From positions 1 to 18,217 of the forward strand of contig CALEYQ010000064.1 of NCBI GenBank assembly GCA_937924855.1: 18,217 nucleotides of DNA. Direction: 5' to 3'. A model generated the notes under the pieces. The model did no database searches. It was not told where the DNA came from and saw only the letters and a list, made by a program, of their open reading frames with translations. A program made the position numbers and the translations under genes. The DNA is from an uncultured Bacteroidota bacterium (GTDB lineage Bacteria > Bacteroidota > Bacteroidia > JADZBD01). This document shows positions 8,217 to 15,320 of this stretch, piece after piece (position 1 is the first letter of the stretch; every line of letters begins with the position of its first letter).

Positions 8217-8330
8217 GAGGTAATATTACAAAACACAGGGGCCTGAATAATTTTCTTTCCCTTCTTGTTTTAACAGGATTATTAACATTGAAGTCCTGTA
8301 GGGCCAGGCCAAACAAAGCCCGATAATCCT

Positions 8331-8338
8331 TATCTTTG
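8331..8338 (+). promoter_or_regulatory. -7 promoter element TATCTTTG for the mtaB operon
   Basis: A perfect TAnnTTTG match followed by CC, ending 10 bases before the mtaB ATG. No convincing TTG box lies 17-23 bases upstream. It is the only good promoter-like sequence in the 132-base divergent region between the solute-binding protein gene and mtaB. Confidence 0.5.
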
Positions 8339-8348
8339 CCCCTCGAAA

Positions 8349-9668
8349 ATGAAGCGGGCTGCATTTTATACCTTGGGTTGCAAACTGAATTTTTCCGAGA
8401 CCTCCACCCTGGCCCGGAACCTGGAAAGCCATGGGTATTCCAAGGTTTCCTTTGAGGAAGCTGCCGATGTATATGTAATCAACACCTGTTCGGTAACCGA
8501 AAATGCAGATCGGGAATGCAAAAAAATTGTGAAAGATGCCCTGAAAGCCAACCCTGAGGCCTATGTGGTGGTGACCGGTTGTTTTGCACAATTAAAACCC
8601 GAAGCTGTGGCCGGCATTCCGGGCGTTGATCTGGTACTTGGGGCCGGTGAAAAATTTCACATCTCGCATTACTTGACCCGCCTGGAAAAAGAAAAATCCC
8701 CGAAAATCCATTGCTGCGAAACAGAGACCCTCGACACTTTTGAATTTGCGCGCTCATCGGGCGACAGAACCCGGAGCTTTTTAAAAGTGCAGGACGGATG
8801 CGATTACCCCTGCACCTATTGCACCATTCCCATGGCCCGGGGGAAAAGCCGTTCGCCCCGTCTGGGAGATGTTATTGCCGAGGCGGAAAAAAGTGCTTTG
8901 CTTGGAGTTAAAGAAATTGTGCTTACGGGCGTTAACATTGGCGATTACCGTGATCCCGAAACCGGCCAAACCCTGATTGATCTGATTCGCGAACTGGATA
9001 CCATTGAAGGAATAACCCGATTCAGAATTTCATCCATAGAACCCAATTTACTTTCCGACGAAATCATAGATTTTGTGGCCGGCTCAAAAAGGTTTGCATC
9101 CCACTTTCATATTCCTCTGCAGTCGGGTTCCGACCGTATTTTAGGCCTGATGAAACGCAGGTATCGCCGGGCTCTCTTTGCTTCAAGGGTAGCGGCCATT
9201 AAGAAAAAAATGCCGCATGCCTGCATCGGGGTGGATGTAATAGTCGGGTTCCCATCCGAAACCGAAGAAGACTTTAAGGAAACCCTTGATTTTCTAACCC
9301 ATCTTGATGTTTCCTACCTCCATGTTTTTACTTACTCGGAGCGCGATAATACCGAAGCCCTGGAAATAAAACCCGTAGTGCCTTTTCGGGAAAGGAAAGA
9401 AAGGAATAAAATTCTCAGGATGTTGTCCGCCAAAAAGCTGGCTGCCTTTTATGAAAACTGCGAAGGGCAGCCGGCGGAAGTATTGTTCGAATCACCGGCC
9501 GATGACGGAAGCATTTCCGGATTTTCAGCCAATTATGTCCGCGTAAAAATACCTTACACTTCCGGACTGGAAAATAATCTCGTTGCCGGCACGCTTCAAA
9601 AAAATGGAAAATTCAGTCCCCAGATACCTGAATTAAGTTCACAACATCTTACCCCCGCCCTGGCCTGA
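8349..9668 (+). CDS. mtaB: tRNA t6A37 methylthiotransferase MtaB
   Basis: A radical-SAM methylthiotransferase of 439 residues that converts N6-threonylcarbamoyladenosine at tRNA position 37 to its 2-methylthio form. The N-terminal UPF0004 domain supplies three cysteines for the auxiliary iron-sulfur cluster: Cys11 (YTLGCKLNFSE), Cys47 (INTCSVTENAD) and Cys78 (VVVTGCFAQ). The radical-SAM motif is CDYPCTYC (Cys151, Cys155, Cys158), followed by TIPMARGKSRSP and FHIPLQSGSD. A C-terminal TRAM-like RNA-binding segment (about 380-425) includes AEVLFES and NYVRVKIPY. The GCKLNFSET motif favours MtaB over MiaB or RimO. First gene of an operon with the Lgt-like gene, which starts one base after its stop codon, and the IMPase-family gene. 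Together with truA it makes two tRNA anticodon-arm modification genes in the window. Confidence 0.95.
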   Translation: MKRAAFYTLGCKLNFSETSTLARNLESHGYSKVSFEEAADVYVINTCSVTENADRECKKIVKDALKANPEAYVVVTGCFAQLKPEAVAGIPGVDLVLGAGEKFHISHYLTRLEKEKSPKIHCCETETLDTFEFARSSGDRTRSFLKVQDGCDYPCTYCTIPMARGKSRSPRLGDVIAEAEKSALLGVKEIVLTGVNIGDYRDPETGQTLIDLIRELDTIEGITRFRISSIEPNLLSDEIIDFVAGSKRFASHFHIPLQSGSDRILGLMKRRYRRALFASRVAAIKKKMPHACIGVDVIVGFPSETEEDFKETLDFLTHLDVSYLHVFTYSERDNTEALEIKPVVPFRERKERNKILRMLSAKKLAAFYENCEGQPAEVLFESPADDGSISGFSANYVRVKIPYTSGLENNLVAGTLQKNGKFSPQIPELSSQHLTPALA

Positions 9669-9669
9669 T

Positions 9670-10836
9670 ATGTATCCAAACCTATATTATGCATTCAAAG
9701 ACCTTTTCGGAATTGAAATTGGTTTTTTGAAAATGTTTCAAAGCTTTGGCTTTTTTGTGGCCATTGCCTTTCTGCTGGCGGCATGGACCTTATCCAAAGA
9801 ACTACAAAGAAAAACCGGGGAAGGTTTGTTAAAAGGAATTCCCCTGAGCCGCATGCGGGGCAAAAAACCCGAATGGAAAGATTTTCTCGGCACTACCGTA
9901 TTGGGTTTTTTACTGGGATTTAAGCTGGGATTAATACTCAGCGATTTTGATGGTTTTCTTTCCGACACCCAGGGTTATATTTTAAGTGCGAAAGGAAACT
10001 TCATCACCGGGTTGCTTGGGGCGGGACTGTTCATTTATCTCCGGCACAGGGATTTTAAAAAAGAAATTCAAAAATTTCCGGAACCGCAAACCGTAAAGGA
10101 AATCATTCAGCCCCATGAACTAACCGGCAACATTCTTATGTATGCAGCCGGCTTTGGACTGGCGGGAGCAAAACTATTTGATGCCTTGGAGCAACCTTCG
10201 CGGTTTATTGATGATCCCATAGGGAGTTTACTTTCATTTTCCGGACTCACCATGTATGGTGGGTTAATTTGCGGAGCTGCAGGGGTGCTTTGGTACACCA
10301 CCAAAAAAGGAATTCCCTGGCGGGTGATGGTAGATGCCGCCGCTCCGGGTCTAATGCTTGCCTATGGCGTAGGACGCATCGGTTGTCAGGTGGCGGGTGA
10401 TGGCGACTGGGGACTGGTAAATCTTTCACCGAAACCCGAAGCCCTTTTCTTTCTTCCCGATTGGGCCTGGGCTTACCAATATCCCGGAAATGTGTTAGAG
10501 AAGGGTGTGGAAATTCCCGGCTGTCAGGGTCCGTATTGTTTTCAATTGGCTCAACCCGTTTATCCTACGCCCTTGTATGAATCGGTGATCAGCATTGCGA
10601 TGTTTTTCGGATTGTGGCTGAGTCGCTTTTCATTTAAGATTCCGGGGCTGTTGTTTTCGGTGTATCTGATTATGAATGGCGTGGAACGGTTTTTCATTGA
10701 GAAAATAAGGGTAAATGCCCATTATGAAATTTTCGGAAATCAAATTACCCAGGCCGAAATCATTTCCTGCTTGTTAATAGTGTTAGGCGTGCTGGGAATA
10801 TATTGGTTAAAATATTCGGGTCGTGCCAAATCCTGA
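9670..10836 (+). CDS. Prolipoprotein diacylglyceryl transferase-like membrane protein (Lgt paralogue with altered active site)
   Basis: A 388-residue polytopic membrane protein of the Lgt family. True Lgt moves diacylglycerol from phosphatidylglycerol to the lipobox cysteine of prelipoproteins. Landmarks that align by eye with E. coli Lgt are QSFGFFVAIAF (first helix), SGLTMYGGLI (Lgt SFHGGL), YGVGRIGCQVAGDGDWG (Lgt GRLGNFINGELWG), YPTPLYES (Lgt HPSQLYE) and GVERFFIEKIR (Lgt FRIIVEFFR). Arg236, Gly248, Arg340 and Glu344 match conserved residues. The positions of E. coli Tyr26, His103, Asn146 and His196 appear to be Phe26, Tyr196, Cys239 and Tyr298. An extra hydrophilic loop (about 45-65) and a long insert before residue 298 with Cys285 and Cys290 make it longer than the usual 260-300. 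I recall similar long Lgt-like proteins in other Bacteroidota. Its activity is therefore open. It lies one base downstream of mtaB and overlaps the next gene by 14 bases. Confidence 0.8.
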   Translation: MYPNLYYAFKDLFGIEIGFLKMFQSFGFFVAIAFLLAAWTLSKELQRKTGEGLLKGIPLSRMRGKKPEWKDFLGTTVLGFLLGFKLGLILSDFDGFLSDTQGYILSAKGNFITGLLGAGLFIYLRHRDFKKEIQKFPEPQTVKEIIQPHELTGNILMYAAGFGLAGAKLFDALEQPSRFIDDPIGSLLSFSGLTMYGGLICGAAGVLWYTTKKGIPWRVMVDAAAPGLMLAYGVGRIGCQVAGDGDWGLVNLSPKPEALFFLPDWAWAYQYPGNVLEKGVEIPGCQGPYCFQLAQPVYPTPLYESVISIAMFFGLWLSRFSFKIPGLLFSVYLIMNGVERFFIEKIRVNAHYEIFGNQITQAEIISCLLIVLGVLGIYWLKYSGRAKS

Positions 10837-11614
10837 GCGTCTTTGTTTGTCGGTTTGTTCGCTGGTAAGAAAAGCGGGAAAGGAATTAATCAAAAAGCGG
10901 GGGCATAAAGCACTTTCCTATTCTGTAAAAGGTAAAAACGATTTTGTAACCCGTTTCGACCGGGAAACCGAGAAATTATTGGCGGTGGGATTAAAAAATA
11001 TATTTCCTGAGGCGGGATTTTTGGGGGAGGAGAATCAGGCCAATGCCGAAGGCAGGGAGTATAACTGGATAGTAGATCCCATAGATGGCACCACCAATTT
11101 CATGCATGGAGTTCCCTTATTCAGTATTTCTGTTGCCTTGTATGGTGGGAACCGTGGGGTACTGGAGGTGATATATGATCCCAAGCTAGATGTATGTTTT
11201 TATTCTTACGGAAAGGGAAAGGCCTTTTTAAATAAAAGGAAGATAAGCGTTTCAAAAACAAAACAATTAAAAGATTCCTTATTAGCGACCGGGTTTCCTC
11301 AATATGATTTTTCGCGGAAGGAGGAGTATATGAAGATGTTTTTTCATTTGATGGAAATGTGCAGGGGCATACGGAGGCCGGGGAGTGCGGCGATAGATTT
11401 AGCCTGGGTTGCAACGGGGCGTTTTGATGGCTTTTGGGAATACAGTTTAAAGCCCTGGGATGTAGCGGCGGGTGCCTGTATAATTCAGGACGCCGGGGGT
11501 AAGGTGTTTGATTTTTCAGGGGGCAATAATTTTCTAAACAACCGCCAAATCATCGCCGGTAATCCTGCCATTGCGGGAGCATTGCTAAAGAAAGTAAAGA
11601 GATTTTTTTCTTAA
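10823..11614 (+). CDS. Inositol monophosphatase family protein (SuhB-like)
   Basis: A 263-residue magnesium-dependent phosphatase of the inositol monophosphatase superfamily, cytoplasmic. Metal-binding motifs are complete: GEE (Glu69-Glu70), DPIDGTTNF (Asp86, Asp89) and PWDVAAG (Asp213). Length is normal for IMPase/SuhB. Substrate specificity cannot be fixed from sequence: myo-inositol phosphate, another sugar phosphate, or 3'-phosphoadenosine phosphate (CysQ-like enzymes) are all possible, though the motif spacing looks more like IMPase. The start is GTG at 10823, which overlaps the end of the Lgt-like gene by 14 bases; no ATG lies early enough to keep the first family helix (ERLCLSVCSLVRKAGKEL). 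Third and last gene of the mtaB operon. The bases after its stop are T-rich but I see no strong hairpin there. Confidence 0.93.
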   Translation: MPNPERLCLSVCSLVRKAGKELIKKRGHKALSYSVKGKNDFVTRFDRETEKLLAVGLKNIFPEAGFLGEENQANAEGREYNWIVDPIDGTTNFMHGVPLFSISVALYGGNRGVLEVIYDPKLDVCFYSYGKGKAFLNKRKISVSKTKQLKDSLLATGFPQYDFSRKEEYMKMFFHLMEMCRGIRRPGSAAIDLAWVATGRFDGFWEYSLKPWDVAAGACIIQDAGGKVFDFSGGNNFLNNRQIIAGNPAIAGALLKKVKRFFS

Positions 11615-11911
11615 GGATTGTTTTTTCTCCGAAGATTGGTTCCTGAGCGGAGTCGAAGTGCGATCCCTGAGCTTGTCGAAGGGGCATGGGGCGAGTTAGA
11701 GGTCTCATCCCTGGGCCTTCTCCGTCAAAGGCGAATCAGCCGCCGGTTGTGCGGCCGGAATCCTCAATGGCTTTGAGAATCTTCAATTTTGAGCGGGGAG
11801 GAATACGAAGTCTTCCGGATTACTTCCCAGGAAATATCAGGAAGCCTTGCCTTGTTTTTATTAAATCGATTTTCAAGTTCGGCAATAAAACTATTTTCTG
11901 CCGTGGATAAT
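11615..11911. other. Gene-poor gap between two operons
   Basis: These 297 bases hold no intact gene that I can support. From left to right they contain a T-rich stretch after the IMPase-family gene, two copies of a CCTGAGC...GTCGAAG repeat (11642-11681), a weak GCCGC/GCGGC inverted repeat (11739-11755), and on the - strand the decayed start of a DUF4256-like gene (11736-11922). The forward frame at 11686-11910 reads through all of these and resembles nothing. Confidence 0.6.
11642..11681. repeat. Two direct copies of a REP-like CCTGAGC...GTCGAAG repeat
   Basis: CCTGAGCGGAGTCGAAG (11642-11658) and CCTGAGCTTGTCGAAG (11666-11681) share both 7-base arms, differ only in the centre (GGA versus TT), and are seven bases apart in the same orientation. 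I recognise the arms as a short intergenic repeat scattered through many bacterial genomes, including Bacteroidota, where it often occurs in pairs. Its role is not established. Confidence 0.75.
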
Positions 11912-11922
11912 TTAGTTGCCTC
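11736..11922 (-). pseudogene. Frameshifted N-terminal remnant of a DUF4256-like gene
   Basis: Read on the - strand from base 11922, one frame gives KLSTAENSFIAELENRF, then NKNKARLPDISWEVIRKTS, and stops at 11764. Moving one base within about 11790-11820 continues as SKLKILKAIEDSGRTTGG before a TGA at 11736-11738. From memory, DUF4256 proteins begin KLS....LL..LK.RFEKNM.RH..I.W..VQ.KLE.....KL..LNEME.TGGEP, and the two pieces fit this in order and spacing. There is no in-frame ATG, the frame is broken, and everything after the TGG-like motif is lost, so it is a dead fragment. It lies directly after the stop of the - strand gene at 11912 and next to the repeat pair. Confidence 0.45.
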
Positions 11923-12625
11923 CTAAATTTTTATAAAAATTTCGCTGTCGCTCCCGCGCCCTTTCCATATATAGCTTTGTGTCGAACTTAATTCTCATAA
12001 ATGCGTTAACATGAAAATTACTGAATTGACCGGAAGTGCCAATCTTTTCAGAAACATTAAACGCTAACCTGTAATGACCCCCTACTCCTAAACTTAAACC
12101 CCTGAATAAATTTACAAGTGCATTGGCCCCCGTTGAAACATTCCAAAAGGTTCCGTAATGCTGGTAGTAATTCCTTCCCGTGAAATTCCAGTTGGATACC
12201 ATTTGCGTGTGTCCGGCCCGAAAAATCGTATCCCATCCTGTGGCACCACCATAACTGATTTTTATGGGAAATGAAAAATTTAGCACATTGTTTGGCTTAA
12301 GCAGGTATTCATTGTTAAGGAAAACCAAAACATAACTGTCTATTTGGGGAGGCAGGGTGGTAAGAAAATTTTGCTGACTACTAACCCATCCATTAATGCC
12401 TGCGGACAAATACCAGTTTCCATTAAACACAAGCCCAATAAGGGAAATATCCCATGCATTTATTTGCTGCCCTTTAATTAATCCACCGGTATAACCCAAA
12501 TCCCATTGAACATGGGTAATTTTAGGGGTCTTAAATAATGATTTTACCGAATCGGATGAAGTGCTGAGACTTCCCAATAGGGAAAGCGGCAAAAGAAAAA
12601 CACCAATAATAATGAACCTGATCAT
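11912..12625 (-). CDS. Putative outer-membrane or secreted beta-barrel-like protein, unknown function
   Basis: A 237-residue protein I do not recognise. It begins with a hydrophobic export signal (MIRFIIIGVFLLPLSLLGSL). The rest alternates polar and hydrophobic residues in short strands rich in Gly, Asn, Trp and Tyr (WDLGYTGGLI, WYLSAGINGWVSS, GLSLGVGGHYRLAFNV, FHVNAFMRIKFDTKLY). This suggests a small outer-membrane barrel, although it does not end in the aromatic residue typical of barrels but in a charged ERARERQRNFYKNLGGN tail. The ATG overlaps the stop of the preceding gene (12622-13065) by four bases (ATGA), so the two are translationally coupled and may act together. AT-rich relative to the mutase gene upstream (21 G+C in 60 bases from 12001). 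Last gene of the - strand operon. Confidence 0.7.
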   Translation of the reverse strand: MIRFIIIGVFLLPLSLLGSLSTSSDSVKSLFKTPKITHVQWDLGYTGGLIKGQQINAWDISLIGLVFNGNWYLSAGINGWVSSQQNFLTTLPPQIDSYVLVFLNNEYLLKPNNVLNFSFPIKISYGGATGWDTIFRAGHTQMVSNWNFTGRNYYQHYGTFWNVSTGANALVNLFRGLSLGVGGHYRLAFNVSEKIGTSGQFSNFHVNAFMRIKFDTKLYMERARERQRNFYKNLGGN

Positions 12626-13065
12626 TTTTTCAAATTTCCTTTAAATTCATACGTACAACCCGACTTTCCTTTCCGGTCTCTGATGGCAGAACCCTGCACT
12701 ACTTCGTTTTTTATTTTACCCGTCCAGTACAAACTGTGGCCCTGGTTATTCTTTACGGTATCGGAGTAAAAGTTTACCACATTATATTTTCCGGACTCAT
12801 CCAGAAAAAAATGAAGTTTTGCATCCGGAAATTTATTTTTCCGGCTGAAGGTTGAACCAATGGTTTTGTCGGTAATAAAAATTTGCTGCCCCGGCATATT
12901 TTCGGTTTTCCCACCGGTATTCACTTCTTTTACCTCAACCTGATAAACCTGATTGAGCTTTCCTCCCTGGGTATCCTGAGCCGGAGAATAAAGTGAAAAA
13001 ACAAAAAACAGTATGATTAAAAAACCCAATCCCGGGTTCCCACCATAAGTAATTGAAATCTTCAT
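12622..13065 (-). CDS. Small secreted protein of unknown function
   Basis: A 147-residue predicted exported protein. I chose the ATG at 13065 because it is followed by a signal peptide (MKISITYGGNPGLGFLIILFFVFSLYSPAQ). The longer frame from 13164 would start inside the upstream mutase gene and puts an unrelated Cys-rich stretch ahead of the signal. The mature part is hydrophilic and beta-rich (QVYQVEVKEVN, KLHFFLDESGKYNVVNFYSD, LYWTGKIKNEVVQGSAI, CTYEFKGNLKK), like a small periplasmic beta-sandwich or lipocalin-sized module. I cannot name the family. It overlaps the next gene by four bases and follows the mutase gene by 61 bases. In that gap a near-match to a promoter (TTG, 17 bases, TAGATTTA) might give the two secreted proteins their own transcript. 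Confidence 0.65.
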   Translation of the reverse strand: MKISITYGGNPGLGFLIILFFVFSLYSPAQDTQGGKLNQVYQVEVKEVNTGGKTENMPGQQIFITDKTIGSTFSRKNKFPDAKLHFFLDESGKYNVVNFYSDTVKNNQGHSLYWTGKIKNEVVQGSAIRDRKGKSGCTYEFKGNLKK

Positions 13066-13126
13066 GTTTTGAAAAACTTGATTCAGTAAATCTACCCTGA
13101 AATTTTGAAAACAACAAGCGAATGAT

Positions 13127-14683
13127 TCAACCCCTGTGTTCGCCAAACACCTTGCGCAATACATCGGCTATTTCGCCCAGGGTACAATAAGCCTCACAAC
13201 AGGCCACTATAAAGGGCATAACATTTTCCTTTCCTGCAGCAGCTTTCTCAAGAGCCTCAAGCCGGCTTTGTACCTCCGCGGCATTGCGCTTCTTTTTCAG
13301 GATTTCCAGTTTCTTTTTTTGCAGTTCCCCCACCGAATCGTCTACCCGGAATATTTCGGGCCGGGTGGTTTCATCAATCTGGAACTTATTAACCCCAACT
13401 ATTATTTTGCTGCCCTCCTCTACTCCTTTTTGAAAAGCATAGGCACTGCCGGCAATTTCTTTCTGCATCCATCCCTTTTCTATGGCGGCAACAGAGCCTC
13501 CCATAGCATCAATCTTTTCAATCAGTTTCCAGGCCTCGGCCTCCACCTTGTCGGTAAGGGCTTCCACAAACCAACTGCCACCCAGAGGATCGGGTGTGTC
13601 GGCCACTCCGCTTTCAAAGGCAATTATCTGTTGGGTTCTCAAGGCAATTCTCGCAGCATCTTCGGTTGGAATGGAAAGCGCCTCGTCGAAACCATTGGTA
13701 TGCAAACTCTGGGTTCCACCCAACACCGCCGAAAGGGCCTGCAGGGTTACCCTGGAAATATTATTCATGGGCTGCTGAGCCGTTAGCGTACTGCCTCCCG
13801 TTTGGGTATGAAAACGAAGCATCATGGCCCGCTCATCCGTAGCACCCAGGCCGGAGGTTATTTTAGCCCACATTCTTCGCGCTGCCCTGAACTTGGCCAC
13901 CTCCTCAAACAAATTATTATGGGCATTGAAGAAAAAACTAAGCCGCTTCCCAAAAACATTAATATCCAGTCCTTTTTCCTGAGCAGCCTTCAGGTAAGCC
14001 TTCCCGTTACTCAAGGTAAAAGCCAGCTCCTGAACGGCAGTTGCTCCGGCCTCCCGGATGTGATATCCGCTGATGCTGATGGTATTCCATTTGGGAACCT
14101 CCTTACTGCAATACTCAAAAATATCGGTAATAATGCGCATGGAAGCTTTCGGCGGATAAATGTAAGTGCCCCGTGCAGCATACTCTTTCAATAAATCGTT
14201 CTGAATGGTGCCAGATATTTTCTTTAAGTCAGCTCCCTGCTTTCGGGCAAGTCCGATATACATGCCCAACAAAATGGAGGCGGTAGCATTGATGGTCATG
14301 GAAGTGGTTACCTCTTCCAGCTTAATGCCATCAAACAATATTTCCATATCGGCCATACTGTCGATGGCAACGCCTGATTTTCCTACCTCTCCTTCGGAAA
14401 AGGGATGATCGGAATCGTAACCAATCTGGGTTGGAAGGTCGAAAGCAACGGATAGTCCGGTTGTTCCCTGGGCTAATAAATACCTATATCTCTTGTTGGA
14501 TTCTTCGGCGGTTGAGAACCCTGCATACTGACGCATGGTCCACAACTTACCTAAATACATATCTTTCTGGATGCCCCGTGTAAAAGGAAAGGCTCCCGGG
14601 TCTTCCAGTTCAATTTTTCGTGGAGGGTAAAGAGGATCTATTTCGATTCCTGAATCCGTTACCCGCTTTTTCTTATCCTCCAT
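13127..14683 (-). CDS. Methylmalonyl-CoA mutase large (catalytic) chain without B12-binding domain
   Basis: The TIM-barrel catalytic part of an adenosylcobalamin-dependent acyl-CoA mutase, 518 residues, ending at CTLGEIADVLRKVFGEHRG where single-chain enzymes would continue into the cobalamin domain (DxHxxG). A separate small B12-binding subunit must therefore supply the cofactor; none is in the window. Two specificity residues of methylmalonyl-CoA mutase are present: Tyr53 in TMRQYAGFS (Tyr89 of the Propionibacterium enzyme) and Arg171 in AARGTYIYPP (Arg207 there); isobutyryl-CoA mutases carry Phe and Gln instead. The active-site histidine His208 sits in SISGYHIREAGATA. Other signatures: LSVAFDLPTQIGYDSD, TIQNDLLKEY, SLHTNGFDEA. 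The expected reaction is succinyl-CoA to and from (R)-methylmalonyl-CoA in propionate metabolism. It lies 11 bases downstream of the membrane protein gene and in the same operon. Confidence 0.93.
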   Translation of the reverse strand: MEDKKKRVTDSGIEIDPLYPPRKIELEDPGAFPFTRGIQKDMYLGKLWTMRQYAGFSTAEESNKRYRYLLAQGTTGLSVAFDLPTQIGYDSDHPFSEGEVGKSGVAIDSMADMEILFDGIKLEEVTTSMTINATASILLGMYIGLARKQGADLKKISGTIQNDLLKEYAARGTYIYPPKASMRIITDIFEYCSKEVPKWNTISISGYHIREAGATAVQELAFTLSNGKAYLKAAQEKGLDINVFGKRLSFFFNAHNNLFEEVAKFRAARRMWAKITSGLGATDERAMMLRFHTQTGGSTLTAQQPMNNISRVTLQALSAVLGGTQSLHTNGFDEALSIPTEDAARIALRTQQIIAFESGVADTPDPLGGSWFVEALTDKVEAEAWKLIEKIDAMGGSVAAIEKGWMQKEIAGSAYAFQKGVEEGSKIIVGVNKFQIDETTRPEIFRVDDSVGELQKKKLEILKKKRNAAEVQSRLEALEKAAAGKENVMPFIVACCEAYCTLGEIADVLRKVFGEHRG

Positions 14684-14694
14684 AAAACATCAAG

Positions 14695-15219
14695 CTAAAA
14701 ATTCTGGGAAAATTCCTTTTTTATCTGATCTATGGCCATTTCGGTAGGCAGTTTTTTAAGTTGGGAACCCACTTCAAAAATGGCGGCCGTAAGGTCGATA
14801 CCGGTGGCTGACTCGGGAATCCGGGAGGCAGCGATGTTTATGATTTTAACGGTTTCTTCCCGTGCGGATCTCACATATTCCCATGCGTTTTTGGAAACAT
14901 AAATTTGCTGACTTAAGTTGTGTTCGTATTCGTTACGGATATTTTTTACCAGTTCGGCCTGCAACATCCGGGCGCTCATGCCGTTTTTATGAACCCGCAA
15001 AATTAGGCTCTGGGGAGAAATACGCTCCAGAAACAAAATAATTCTTTCGTAAGCCTGCATCCTTGCCGGCACCATCAATCCGGTGGTGTTTGCCTTCGAT
15101 TCATACTCGGCTTTCATCCGCTGGTTCTTAAAAAACTCGCGGGCAATAAAAAACATGGAACCGAAAACGGCCAGTCCCGATACAATAACCACAAGTATAA
15201 TAAGCAGGGTGTTTTCCAT
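14695..15219 (-). CDS. Conserved single-helix membrane protein of Bacteroidota (DUF7935-like)
   Basis: A 174-residue protein with one N-terminal membrane helix (about residues 4-26, LLIILVVIVSGLAVFGSMFFI), then a basic stretch (REFFKNQRMK) that predicts the rest is cytoplasmic. The remainder is mostly helical: RMQAYERIILFLERISPQSLILRV, MLQAELVKNIRNEYEHNLSQQIYVS, AWEYVRSAREETVKIINIAASRI. I associate this pattern with a conserved Bacteroidota family labelled DUF7935 whose function is unknown, but the label is from memory. It is the first gene of the - strand operon with the mutase gene, only 11 bases upstream, an arrangement suggesting a functional link that cannot be read further. The start is the ATG at 15219, with the membrane helix directly after it. 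Confidence 0.75.
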   Translation of the reverse strand: MENTLLIILVVIVSGLAVFGSMFFIAREFFKNQRMKAEYESKANTTGLMVPARMQAYERIILFLERISPQSLILRVHKNGMSARMLQAELVKNIRNEYEHNLSQQIYVSKNAWEYVRSAREETVKIINIAASRIPESATGIDLTAAIFEVGSQLKKLPTEMAIDQIKKEFSQNF

Positions 15220-15229
15220 GGCTTTTCCT

Positions 15230-15237
15230 GAAATGTA
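15230..15237 (-). promoter_or_regulatory. Weak -7 promoter candidate (TACATTTC) for the 15219 operon
   Basis: On the - strand TACATTTC matches TAnnTTTG except for the last base and ends 10 bases before the ATG at 15219, the same geometry as the better boxes in this window. It shares a 116-base divergent region with the aminotransferase promoter. A single mismatch motif in AT-rich DNA is weak evidence. Confidence 0.25.
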
Positions 15238-15320
15238 AATATCTGAAAAAATCGAATATAAGGGCCCAAATATTACCCGCTTTATATCTGATTAACAGGA
15301 TTTTAATTCTCAAATTTTAT

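Noticed and set aside
11739..11755. GCCGC/GCGGC inverted repeat as a terminator or RNA element
   Set aside because: Five pairs only, no T-run, and it lies in the remnant's decayed reading frame; chance is likely in this GC-rich patch.
11686..11910. Forward 74-codon open frame in the gap after the IMPase-family gene
   Set aside because: It reads across the repeat-derived DNA and antisense to the DUF4256-like remnant; its product has no domain-like pattern.
12622..13164. Longer start of the small secreted protein at 13164
   Set aside because: It would begin inside the mutase gene; the signal peptide starts at 13065.
13136..13786. Long open frame opposite the mutase gene
   Set aside because: It is an antisense shadow of a well-conserved coding region and its product is not protein-like.
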